Shown here: piece by piece, positions 48,160-58,479 of the stretch
Layout: each line of letters starts with the position of its first letter
Numbering within the stretch: the stretch's first letter is position 1
Source of the DNA: Salticus scenicus
Taxonomy: Eukaryota; Arthropoda; Arachnida; Araneae; Salticidae
Assembly (NCBI GenBank): GCA_963930645.1
Contig: OZ005648.1
Coordinates: 155,519,035-155,583,034 of the forward strand
Reading direction: 5' to 3'
Length of the DNA: 64,000 nt
Made by a program: the position numbers and the translations under genes
Notes under the pieces: model-generated
Seen by the model: the letters and a program-made list of their open reading frames with translations, nothing else
Databases searched by the model: none
Told to the model about the DNA's origin: nothing

Positions 48160-49023
48160 AATCAAATTTGTGTAGCACACTGTTGCTACCACTTTGCTAT
48201 TAGTGGTCAGTTTTACAAATATTATTCTAAAATATTTAATTTTAATCTCTTTTGTGATAAAACTATTATATCCCTTTTTGTTACTTTAAAAATGAAATTC
48301 CTTAATATATATGCTTAGAGAGAGATATATATAGAAAGTATATGGATATCAATATAATTTTACTTGATCTTGATATAATATCAGCTTGTATAAAATTTTA
48401 ATTCATAAAAAATGAATTGTAATTTTGCTTAGTTCATAGTCTACAAATTAAATAATTCAACTATTTATTATACTTAAGATTAGATACTTTTATGCCTTTA
48501 AAAAATGCAAGCACTTAAAATTTTAGAAAGTTTTAAACTTTTTTCTCATATTCTGTAAATGATTGTTATTTATTTATTTTTTCTTCCTATGTGGGTGTAT
48601 ATATTTCACTGTGAATGTTACACAAGGTGTCCCAAAAAGATTGGAATTAATTTTAGTTCTTTATTTATTAGAAGTAACTGGGCAATATATTATTGAGAAA
48701 TTATTCAGAATGAGGTAGACATAAATTAAGCAATGGGCTCTTCCCACCGTCGTCTGCTCAATGACGTGATAGAGGAAAACGAATAATCGAATTCTGAGAA
48801 TCAAATTCAATTAAATATTGTTCTTAAGAACAAAAATCTTAATATTTAATGTAAAATAAAATAAAAGTAATATTGTGCATTTGTAAACAGTAGAATAGTT
48901 GTATTTGTAAATTTAAGAATTTTTTAAAATCACTTTATGTGTTTAATAAAGAAGCACCACAAAACTGGCGTTGTAAAAATTATTACTTACAGACTTTGAA
49001 TAAACACCATAAAATGCAATAAA

Positions 49024-49075
49024 CTCGCAACAATTGTTTCGGGTCGAAAAAACACACGACCCTTCATCAGGCGAA
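49024..49075 (-). ncRNA. hammerhead-ribozyme-like core in the left Penelope arm
   Basis: Read on the minus strand: TTCGC, the conserved CTGATGA, an extra A, GGGTCG-loop-CGACCC, GAAAC, the self-complementary AATTG, a UU cleavage context and GCGAG. Helix I pairs TTCGC with GCGAG (five pairs, one G-U), helix II has six pairs, and helix III is minimal. Both catalytic boxes (CUGAUGA and GAAA) are intact. Hammerhead ribozymes are known in Penelope-like terminal repeats, often with tiny helix III acting as dimers. Activity is an inference; the unpaired A beside the first box is a caution. Confidence 0.6.
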
Positions 49076-49271
49076 TAAAGTAAGCACGAGTGCTGCAGTC
49101 AAAGCGGCAACGCACAAAATCGTTTAAAGTGAAAAGAAGAGCTTTATAAAGAAGAAAGTAAATATAGCTACTGGTGTGAGTAGAATTATACAAGAAAACA
49201 AGAAAATAAATAAATGAGTGAGATTAAACATATAACAATCTAAGGATATCAAAATTAAACGAAAATCTAAG

Positions 49272-49532
49272 TTACGTGAGTAACTTCCAAGCATCAGAGA
49301 AGAAAGGAGTGGAAGAAATATCATTAACAAGATTTTTCAAATTTTTAAATATGTAAAATGCTTCATGAATATCCAAATGGGAGGAACAGACAGGAGATGA
49401 AATTATGTTAGTTTTGGAAAAATCAAAACGATGACATTGAGACCAGCAGTGGGAAGCAATAGAAGATTTGGATGAGAGAATGCAGAGATTACCAAATCTT
49501 CTATTGCTTCCCACTGCTGGTCTCAATGTCAT
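49272..49532 (-). pseudogene. Penelope ORF C-terminal fragment, left arm
   Basis: The part of this frame left of the palindrome centre carries SIASHCWSQCHRFDFSKTN and SHLDIHEAFYIFKN, the pattern of the C-terminal part of arthropod Penelope GIY-YIG proteins (HxxxxxHxFDF, then EAxxIxK). The YKxP and YIG motifs are missing, lost at the dimer junction. The first 15 or so codons come from the other arm. The mirror copy lies on the + strand at about 49495-49690 with the same truncation. Not functional. Confidence 0.6.
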
Positions 49533-51105
49533 CGTTTTGATTTTTCCAAAACTAACATAATTTCATCTCCTGTCTGTTCCTCCCATTTAGATATTCATGA
49601 AGCATTTTACATATTTAAAAATTCGAAAAATCTTGTTAATGATATTTCTTCCACTCCTTTCTTCTCTGATGCTTGGAAGTTACTCACGTAACTTAGATTT
49701 TCGTTTAATTTTGATATCCTTAGATTGTTATATGTTTAATCTCACTCATTTATTTATTGTTTTCTTTTCTTGTATAATTCTACTCACACCAGTAGCTATA
49801 TTTACTTTCTTCTTTATAAAGCTCTTCTTTTCACTTTAAACGATTTTGTGCGTTGCCGCTTTGACTGCAGCACTCGTGCTTACTTTATTCGCCTGATGGT
49901 TTTTCGACCCGAAACAATTGTTGCGAGTTTATTGCATTTTATGGTGTTTATTCAAAGTCTGTAAGTAATAACTTTATGTGTTTGTTTATTTTCAACTGTA
50001 AGAATCGATTTTTGTATGTTTTAGTGTAACTGTTACATTAACTGATCTAGCAGTAAATAATAGCTTGTTCTTGTGGAATGTTTATGGATTATAATTTGAA
50101 ATTTTAATATGTTTTTATTTAATCTAATTGCATAAAGGTGTTACAACAAGTTAATTAACTTAGTTACTGGTCTAAAGGGATTTACGCAGTACAATATTGC
50201 ACTGTCACTGATTTAAGTACGAAAAATCAGAGTATTTAAGATGTTCTTCACGAACATCAATAACAAATATAAACTAAATGATGATTGTAAATGTATACAG
50301 CAAACAAAAGATGATGAATAATGATATAAAATGTATTAAAAATGACAATGTATAAAAAAATAACACAGATTACATACGATTGATCAAAAATAAGAATAGA
50401 AAATATGTTATTTCAGTAGTCGCTATAGATAAACAAGACTTTGTCTGCTATTTGTTTTTCCTCTATCATGTGACCTCTGACAAAAGGTGGGAAGAGTCCA
50501 TTAGTAAAATGTAGTAAACTTCAAAATAACTAAGACATAAGTTAAAAAAAAAAAAAAAAACACTTTTTAGGCTTAAAAATGTTCTAAAAACAAGAACTCC
50601 AATTCAGCAGTTGTATGCAAAATTTCAGCTCAATTTGAAGAAATGGGTTGAAATTAAAAAAAACAAATTTTGAGCTCGAGTTGGAGACAAGATCACTGTG
50701 CCCCAACTCCACCTTGAATCCATTACTGCTTGAGCATGTATTATCATCAGAATTATACATGTATGCAAAATTTGAGTTCAAGATGATGATAGAAAGTGGG
50801 TTAAAATTCAAAATGATTTTATTTTATTTTTATTTATTTATTTTTTTTTTTTTTTAATGAGTTATTCTTTTTTTTTTGTCAGAAATTATCAAATTTTTAC
50901 TATATCAGATTTTAAAGGTATTCGCCTACTTTTTATTTTTTCAAATGCATTTTATAAAGTATTTTTATGTCATAATTATTTATTTATATGTCCCATGGCT
51001 CATATAGGCACTGTTTATCAAAATTTTATTTAAATGATTTTTATTTTATTTATTATTATTTTTTCTTTCCATGTTATCGTATATTTAATTCCCCCCCCCC
51101 CCCCC

Positions 51106-51142
<37 letters not shown>

Positions 51143-51600
51143 CATCATTTATTTGTATATAGTCCTTGTTTGCACTCTAGAAACAGTCTGAAGTAATATG
51201 GAAAAGTTGGATAAGTTATTTATATTATTTTTTTTACCTGAATCGTAATTCATTTGCTTTGAAAAATGCAATAATGCAGCTTTTTCTAATGGTCTTGTTG
51301 GATGGGAAATTTCAAGCTTTCTATCCAACTAAATTTGCACATGGAAGTTGTATAGAAATTTAAACAGTGCAATTTTCTGAAAATTAATGAGCAGATTTTT
51401 ATCTCTAATTTTGAAATATTATTTTGAACTTTTTTTTTTTTTTAATTTTTATTGTCCCCTTATCTTTAATAACTAAAGAATTAAGCTACAATGCAATCAT
51501 TTTTAAGATACACTGAATATGGAGTAATTTTTATGTGATGTACAAGGTTTTTAGTTTTTCATCATGGCTATTATTTTTGTACATATAACCCATAACTAGG

Positions 51601-51853
51601 TATTTGCTTATAAAGTTTTTACTCTTCATATAACACCAGCTATTTAACACAATCTGGAAGTATATATTGAAATTAAAATAGTTATATTTAATGTTTTAAT
51701 CATCAATATATATATATATAATTGGATGTTTTGTTTTCTAAGAAAATCAAATAATCTTGAAATTTTTCTTGAAAATGAATTGAAAAGTTTGAATGCATAT
51801 CAAACCATTTGCAAATGCTGCAATAATTGTATTCGACTATTAAAACATGTTCA
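51601..51853. other. AT-rich non-coding sequence
   Basis: Nothing recognised beyond a short AT microsatellite near 51705-51720. Confidence 0.4.
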
Positions 51854-52113
51854 TTAACCCTTTGAGTGCTATGGACGCACATATGCGTCCAGCGAAAGTC
51901 ATTAATATAGACTATGGACGCAAATACACGCTTAGCAGATGTTATCAGTATGGACTATGGACGCAAATACGCGCCCGGCAAAAATTATCAATGTACTATG
52001 CAACACTCGCATAAAGCGCGTCCGCGATAAGAATGAGACAACTCGGCAGCGCCAACCGCACGCCATCCATATGGACCACATAGGCCGCGAGTATTCAGCA
52101 CTCAAAGGGTTAA
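51854..52113. mobile_element. piggyBac-like MITE
   Basis: TTAACCCTTTGAGTGCT at the left and its inverse AGCACTCAAAGGGTTAA (one mismatch) at the right. TATGGACGCAAATACGCG-type units repeat three times inside the left end. CpG-rich for this region, suggesting a recent arrival. An overlapping open frame is incidental. Confidence 0.9.
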
Positions 52114-52205
52114 AGCAATTGCATTTATTTATTCAAATAAATTTTCTTTGGTATGTGATTTTTCTCAATATAATGGAAGCCACTAAATAGGCCATGGAAA
52201 CCATT

Positions 52206-52253
52206 AAATAAACAAATAGCAGACTAGTGGTCTATTCTGCTATTTGTTTATTT
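52206..52253. repeat. perfect hairpin
   Basis: Two 18-bp arms (AAATAAACAAATAGCAGA and its complement) separated by 12 bp. Function unknown; possibly a fold-back remnant. Confidence 0.7.
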
Positions 52254-52353
52254 GTTATTTTATTAGCTATTGTAAATTTTTTTTTAAATGTGCAAAATCC
52301 TAATGATATTTACCCCTAAAAAACGGTTTTGTATTATCCAAAATAAAGCAATA

Positions 52354-54433
52354 GGGGAGACCAGGGATAAAATAGACCATTTTTGTAAATTTTAAGTGCT
52401 TGCTCACAAAGTAATGACTTTTGGTTTTTGAAAATATGTGTGCATATGACCTATATACTAGGGTTCGTATTTCACTCAGTTAAAAAGTAAAAATTACGTT
52501 TAGTTTTTTTAATATAATTTTTTTAATAACAACTGACAAAGGGGACCATTTTACCCCAAGCCCAGGGCAAAATGGTCTATGGCAGAGGGTATTTGATACC
52601 ACAGGTAAGGATTTAAAATGTATATTAATGTAGTGCATTTTTTAATAGTATAAAATGTAGAATATATTATATTTGTTTATTTACGTCTTCGATTCATACA
52701 AATAATGTGTATTAATGAACATTAAAATTAGAAAATGATACACCAAAAGATTTCTGCGTCACTGAAAGTCTGTTATTTTCTTGTGAAGTTGTAGGGTCTG
52801 GAAGACTCATTATTACAGTAGCTTGAAAATTTACAAGAGATATATCAACACTGTCAGGAAAAATGTAGAGGAGATCTTGATGAGGTTTTTGTTGCATGAA
52901 TCTCACAAATACAGATTCTTTATCTTTTATTTCTGTGATTAAACCAACAAAATGTAAAACTGTCTATTTCATCAAATGTTTGACGAAAATTTACTTACAC
53001 TTATTTTATTAGTATTAAAATTAGCATCTTGCTGAGAAATTATATCCTTATCACTGAATTTTGTATCACTATAAATAAACATATTCTTAGAAACACTCGA
53101 ACTTTTTAATACATAATTTTGCTTTAAACATGCTTCAGTTTTATTTTTATCTTTAACAGAAACTAACATCCCCCCCCCCTTTTTTTTTTTTTCATTTTTT
53201 TTTTTTAATTTCTTCTAGCTCTAACTAAAGCGGCTATTTTTGTTTATTTTTATTTTATGCTTCACCTTCAATAATCTTTTTTTATTTATATATCAGTTAA
53301 AATTCTTAATGCCCCTTTATTTATTTGGTTGTTGCCTTGTGCAAGCAAGCTATCAGCAAGGGATGCAGTTCGAAAGATACTATTTTTAAATGGGGATATT
53401 TCACTTTGTGATTGAGATGTACTTCATTGTACAAGCATTTATTATATAATTTTCCATCATTTTTTCGTCATCCTTCGAAATTATCTGCTTTTATTCATAA
53501 TTTGGGCTAAATCTAATAGTTGATTTATTATCGTTTCCCAGTTTAGGTAATTTAGAATTATTATGAATTTATGTATAGCGTGTAAGAGTTGTTTTTGAAA
53601 TGCCTGATACATTGGAGGCTGAACAGAAATGTTTTTTTTTTTTTTTAAATCATCCACAACCTTTTATACTTCCTGCTTCATAGCTGAATATTTCTTTCTT
53701 ATTTTACATGATCTGTGAAACTGTTCTTGACAATCATAAACTTCTTAAATATATATATATATAACATAGATGTATTATTACTTTTTAATTTCATTAATTC
53801 AATTCGTTATATGATATTTGTAAAAATATAAGAATATAAAAGTAACTGAATGTTTATTAAAAATAAATAAGAAGAAACCCCAAAGAAAATTGCTTACTTA
53901 TTTATTTTTGAAGATATGATCTAATTAAGGTTGATTTTGAAATTTTTAAGTATGATTTATAGCTAACACTTCAGAAATGTAGATTTCATAAATCAGTTTA
54001 CTATGACAGAGAATGGACCATGCTCCATTGCACCCCATTTCCTGATGATCCATTTTACACTATGTGGAACTCTGACAACAAATGTTTTAAAAAATAATAA
54101 TAATAACTTTTTTAAAAATCTTTTAGTTAGATTAAATATAATAATTGATGACCTTAGCTCTTTATTGGGCTGAATAACCTCTTCTAGATCACAATTCTTG
54201 AATGATGAAAAGAAAAAAATGTTTAGCTAAAAATATTTACTTTTGGCGACCACAAACTAAATTTATAGAATAAAATGACTAAATTGTGAGTTAGGCATGA
54301 AATTGCTAGATGAGTTTCATCACTGCAGTACTATTATCTATGTACCAAAATACAAATTATAAAAATAAATGAATAAAATAGATAATAGGGGTGGTCCATT
54401 TTACCCCATGGTCCATTGTACCCCGGCCTCCCC
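52354..54433 (-). mobile_element. pogo/Tigger-like element with a transposase tail
   Basis: TA flanks (52352-52353 and 54434-54435). Ends are GGGGAGACCAGGG and the inverse, with repeated GGTAAAATGGACCA-type motifs inside both ends. A minus-strand fragment codes for a transposase-like C-terminus. The middle (53170-54000) has no intact frame. Confidence 0.65.
52715..52960 (-). pseudogene. pogo/Tigger-type transposase C-terminal fragment
   Basis: From about 52957 down, the frame reads LHFVGLITEI, then VRFMQQKP, IFPDSVDISLV and VIMSLPDP. This resembles the beta-rich tail found at the end of many arthropod pogo/Tigger or jerky-like transposases (KKxxKHFVGxI, then FVFPDxDDxS, then IVxxLPxP). The DDE core and the HTH DNA-binding domain are not found. 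A run of codons at 52972-53169 on the same strand may be a decayed earlier exon but is not recognised. No start codon can be assigned. Confidence 0.45.
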
Positions 54434-54435
54434 TA

Positions 54436-54927
54436 TTTTCAAAATTTGGCACCATCGAGGATATTATAAATCTTTGATCAGGGATAGAATCAGATAGTTT
54501 GTGTAATTTGATAAGAAACATTAGAACGAGTAATTTTTATCTTCAAATTTAAGGCTTATAATAGTTCATGGTTTATTATAACTTGCCTATAAGTTATTAC
54601 AAATTCTTTAATTAATCTATTAAATTAATACTGTTTTTAATTAGTATTTTTTTTTTTAATGAAAGCTGTAACTTTATTATTTTTTGTAACTATATATATT
54701 AGTTGTTGATAAACTTGCTGTTTTGATAAATTATTGAAATAAATAAAATAAGTAAAAATGAAGTTATTTTCAGTATTCAATCTGAATACATAACACTGAG
54801 CCAACGAACAAATAATAAAACATTTAATAACAAATAAAAGCTTTTAACAAATAATAAAACTTTATGGTCCTCCATTTTATATTTATAAAAGTGAGATGTA
54901 GTAGTAAAATAAAATGTACACACACTT

Positions 54928-54958
<31 letters not shown>

Positions 54959-55358
54959 TGAATAAATAAATATATGTATATTCTGCTTTCTTCACTTTTT
55001 ACTTAAATTCTGTTTTTTCTTTACTTAATTTAAATCTTAAAGTGAACATGCAAAATAAATAGTTTATAATATAGAAGTACACAGCCTTTTAGTGGCATGA
55101 AAAATCACTGAATACAGCTGATTGGGGCATGGAGAGTTACTCATTACACTTGTTTAAATGAAGATAATGTAAAATACTACTTTAAAAAAACAGTTAAAAC
55201 TTTATGTAAATGTGTAGACAGCCTTTGTAAATTGATTCTAATAAAAATTTTTACAGGCTTATAACTCATTTATTTCAATATCTATTTTATATCATGAAAT
55301 TGGGAGAAAAATAAAACTGAGATATATACCATATATTTTCATGTATAAACAGTAAATT

Positions 55359-55396
<38 letters not shown>

Positions 55397-55559
55397 ATAA
55401 GTGTTGGCTTATATACTGTTAAAATTTTCAAAAGAAAATTACTAGTAATCATTTATCTTATGTAAAATTACAGAGAAAAATAAACGGAGATGTTAAAATA
55501 TTTGCTTTGTATATGCATTTTAATGACTAATATTAATTTTATTAATTACACTGCTCAGC
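54436..55559. other. AT-rich non-coding sequence
   Basis: TA microsatellite at 54930-54956 and a T-run of more than 30 at about 55360-55392. No gene. Confidence 0.45.
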
Positions 55560-56130
55560 ATGAAAATTGTCCCAACACCATTTTTGCAAATTCTTATGTA
55601 AAATGACCTCCTGAATCCGAATTTGACAGCTATTTTGCCCTATCATCCACCGTCTTTTGAGGATGCCCCCCCCCCCCCCTGTTTTTACCACTTTTTGGTA
55701 ATTTTATGGCTATAAATTTGATTTGTAGTGGAGAAAAGAAATATTTTAACTGTTAAATATCTTCTGAGGGCCTAAAGAGAGGAAAAATTCTATAACATGA
55801 ACATTTACAGCAAGGGAAAGATTTAGGGGGGGGGGGGGATTTACCACTAAAATTATAAGTTACATTTATTATATTTTATTAATCAATTATTATTATCAGT
55901 TATTATACATTATATATATATATATTTATTTTTAAGAGTTAAAATAATTATTTTTCATTCTCCATATCAAAATCATGGCCATAAAATTACCAAAGAGTGA
56001 TAAAAATTGGGGGAGGAAGTGACGTCCCGAGAAAACGGTGTGTGATAGGGTGAAATGGGGGTCATATTTGGATTCAGGAGAACATTTTACATAAGAATCA
56101 GCAGGAATTGGTATCAGGACTCAAAAATTT
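55560..56130. mobile_element. fold-back element 1 upstream of exon 5
   Basis: Two arms of about 170 bp (55575-55745 and 55945-56115) share in inverted form TTCTTATGTAAAATG, CTCCTGAATCC, CCCTATCA and TTTGGTAATTTTATGGC. Arms are about 75-80% alike. C-run (about 55667) and G-run (about 55828) tracts lie in or beside the left arm. Non-coding; exact termini not fixed. Confidence 0.65.
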
Positions 56131-56357
56131 TAAATGTGAGCATTTGTAGTATATATAATAAAGATGATCTATTAAGCATAGTAGAAGCCAAGCAACAGAT
56201 ACAAGATCACTGAAACGCCAATGACCAATAAGATTTAAAAAAAAAAAAATTATCAGTGGATGAAATACACTAATGTAAAGAAACCAGATCCACTAATCAA
56301 CAGTCTGCAAAACAATATTGTGCATGTGTGGAAGATAGAATGTTGTTTGTTACTTAA

Positions 56358-56815
56358 GTTGAAAGCTAGATGTATTGGGTGACGTATGTCAAAGTTTCAT
56401 TTGAATAGAGTAAAAATTAAGCAAATTATTGGCAGAAGAATGAGCTAGATTTCAGAGTTAACTTTCATAAGGGGTGTTTCACATGCCACCTATTTAATTT
56501 GGAAATCCAATTATTTTACCCAAATTGCAAAAGTTCTTTTTGGGAAAAACCCCTTATAAACTCACAAATCTTGGTAAATAAATAAAAATTTCTTATAGTT
56601 ATAAGCCTATAAAGATTTTTTCATAAAAAGAAGTTTTGTGAAATAATGGATCTCCAAATTAAATATGTAATATCTGAAAAACCCCTGAAATTTTAACTCA
56701 GAAAAATATCTAAAATTTAGCTCATTCTTTTGCTGATAATTTGCTTAATTTTTATTCTATTCAAATGAACTTATGACATAAATTGCCCAATATGTCTAGC
56801 TTTTAACCTATGTAA
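56358..56815. mobile_element. fold-back element 2 upstream of exon 5
   Basis: Inverted arms of about 180-200 bp share AAAGCTAGA, TCATTTGAATAGA, AAAATTAAGCAAATTAT, AGAATGAGCTA and ATTTAATTTGGA. Non-coding; termini approximate; superfamily unassigned. Confidence 0.65.
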
Positions 56816-57047
56816 TAAAAAAAAATTCTATCTTTTGTGTATGCACAATAAAAATGACTAAGAATGCTCATGTCTCAGTGAATATTACACATGGTTCAGA
56901 ATAATGTTATTCTGATTTTTTTTATCAATTTTTCTGCCAATTTTGTAAGATTTCCTTTAAATCCATTCATGTTATATGCAAAAAAAATGTCATTGCCCCC
57001 CCCCCCAAAAAAAAAAAAAAAAAAAAATAATAATAATAATTTTTTAA

Positions 57048-57757
57048 TCAAAAATCTGCACAGCTCGGGACCAGAGGTTGTGTGGATTTTAGGATTTTGG
57101 GGCCCATAAAAAATGATTTTCACTTTGAATAACAAAAACAGAATATTCAAACTAAACACATACTAGTAAAAAAAAACACTGAATATTAAATAACTAGGTA
57201 CATAAGAATAATAATGAACATTTACAAAAATATATAGTGAAAACAATAAATAAAAATGAGAAAAAATATTTGTCAAATTTACTTAAAATCTGTTCACATG
57301 TAGCTAGTTTTAAACTAAACTTGAACCTGCATGATTTATTTATTTTTTTTATTTATTGTAAATAGTAGTAACACAAATTTATTTTTCTGTGAATTTTATT
57401 CAGTTCTTCCTTACAAATTATGCCTACATCAGAAAGCATTTTAAACAATTAGTTTGTTATTATTTACCTGATTGATATCATCATATCACAACAATCATTA
57501 TTTTCTTTTGATGAATTTAATATACTGTCAACTTCATTAGCAGCAACTTAGCTCTTGCAGTCCTTTATATTATTTTTGTTTTTATTTTTTGTAATCATAA
57601 AATGCAAACATAAAATCTGTATTCAAGATCTTTTTCAAAATTCTGATTTGCAGTTTCGTAATTTCTTAATAGTGAATTTCATTGTTTGTATCTGACAAGC
57701 TGTGCGAATTTTAGACTTTGGCGGATTTTAGGTCGGCGGATTTCTGGCTCTCTACTG
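57048..57757. mobile_element. pogo/Tigger-like MITE, copy B (inverted relative of 1797-2479)
   Basis: The right end TCTGGCTCTCTACTG with TA after it matches copy A in reverse, and internal blocks such as AAAATCTGTTCACATGTAG match too. The left end has lost about 10 terminal bases, replaced by a C-run, A-run and TAA repeat (56995-57040). Confidence 0.75.
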
Positions 57758-57759
57758 TA

Positions 57760-58169
57760 TATATAAATGCCTAATTAAGTTACAAAAAACATAGAAATAC
57801 TGTACATAGTAAGTGCAACAATGTGTTAAAGCTAAAAGTCATTTGTAGCTTTTTATGATATAAGGTGATAAAAAAGTATTCGTACATTTCTTCCATTTTG
57901 ATTGATTCTCTAATTGCACTCTTGATTATGCCGATTGTGAAAAATGTGTGATAATGTTCTTAGTATGTCGGAATTTAAGGGCGATTTCTTCGAGTATTAT
58001 TTTAATTTTTATTTATTTTTTTTTTAACAAGAAAAAATTTCAAAATGAAAAAAATTTCTAATAGTTTGATTATCCACTGTATGTGTACTTTTTTTTAAAT
58101 GTAGAGTTACACTTATTTTTGTACTGAATTTTTATTAAATTATTTTTTTTTTACATTTCATTTTTATAG
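57760..58169 (+). other. intron-like DNA upstream of exon 5
   Basis: Non-coding. The part from about 58098 is homologous to the 100 bp upstream of exon 4 (GTTACACTT, TTTTTATTAAATTATT, CATTTCATTTTTATAG). Acceptor AG at 58168-58169. Confidence 0.6.
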
Positions 58170-58462
58170 AAGAAATTGAATATGGAAGTAATTCTCTTTT
58201 ACCTACTTACATGAAAAAGTGTCACTTGTGTTCATATTCTACTCCTTCGGCGAGCAACTTTAACAGGCACATTGCAATTCACAGTGGAAATCGACCTTTT
58301 AAATGTGAATTGTGCAACAAGCAATTTATATTAAAACAGCATCTAAAAAATCACATGTCTGTACATTTTGGATATCAGTTTGCATGTGATATTTGTGGCA
58401 AAAAATTTGCTCGACAAGATTCTGTTAAACACCACAAATGTCTGAAGCATCTTGTTCAGTAA
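58170..58462 (+). CDS. C2H2 zinc-finger alternative terminal exon 5 (partial gene)
   Basis: 293 bp, same split-codon phase as the other four, 96 residues, stop TAA at 58460-58462, AATAAA 12 bp later (58474-58479). Leader EIEYGSNS...MKK, then three C2H2 fingers: Cys17/Cys20-His33/His37, Cys45/Cys48-His61/His65 and Cys72/Cys75-His88/His93; the last has four residues between its His pair. Contact residues are S,S,N,R; L,Q,H,N; and R,D,S,H. The first two fingers are nearly the same as in exon 4 and the third differs. Likely a DNA-binding end of another isoform. An alternative reading as a stand-alone small gene from the Met at 58211 is less likely because the intron-like acceptor and the upstream coding part are conserved with exon 4. 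Confidence 0.8.
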
Positions 58463-58473
58463 ATTATTGTATT

Positions 58474-58479
58474 AATAAA
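58474..58479 (+). terminator. poly(A) signal of exon 5
   Basis: Canonical AATAAA within 20 bp of the stop codon; fits exon 5 as a terminal exon. An A-run follows at about 58510. Confidence 0.5.

Larger units (their letters stand above)
48980..49970. mobile_element. inverted dimer of a Penelope-like element 3' end, recent
   Basis: Arms of about 490 bp, nearly identical, meet around a spacer of about 20 bp near 49475-49494, with 3' ends outward. Each arm codes for the tail of a Penelope GIY-YIG ORF (HRFDFSKTNIIS, then HEAFYIFKNLKNLV) followed by a 3' segment with a hammerhead-like core. The right arm has an 11-12 bp deletion in that core, the main difference between arms. Confidence 0.75.
48732..50502. 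mobile_element. TIR element hosting an inverted Penelope dimer
   Basis: Inverted ends of about 50 bp: AATGGGCTCTTCCCACC then GATAGAGGAAAA at the left, and the inverse (TTTTTCCTCTATC, GGTGGGAAGAGTCCATT) at the right. No transposase; superfamily unassigned. The Penelope palindrome occupies 48980-49970. Confidence 0.5.
48085..51600. repeat. segmental duplication, copy B (3' of exon 4)
   Basis: Colinear with 43080-46250. It carries an insertion of about 1.9 kb (about 48674-50600) that copy A lacks; this includes a TIR element and an inverted Penelope dimer. Copy B lacks the fold-back MITE and the HINE-like unit of copy A. Confidence 0.8.
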
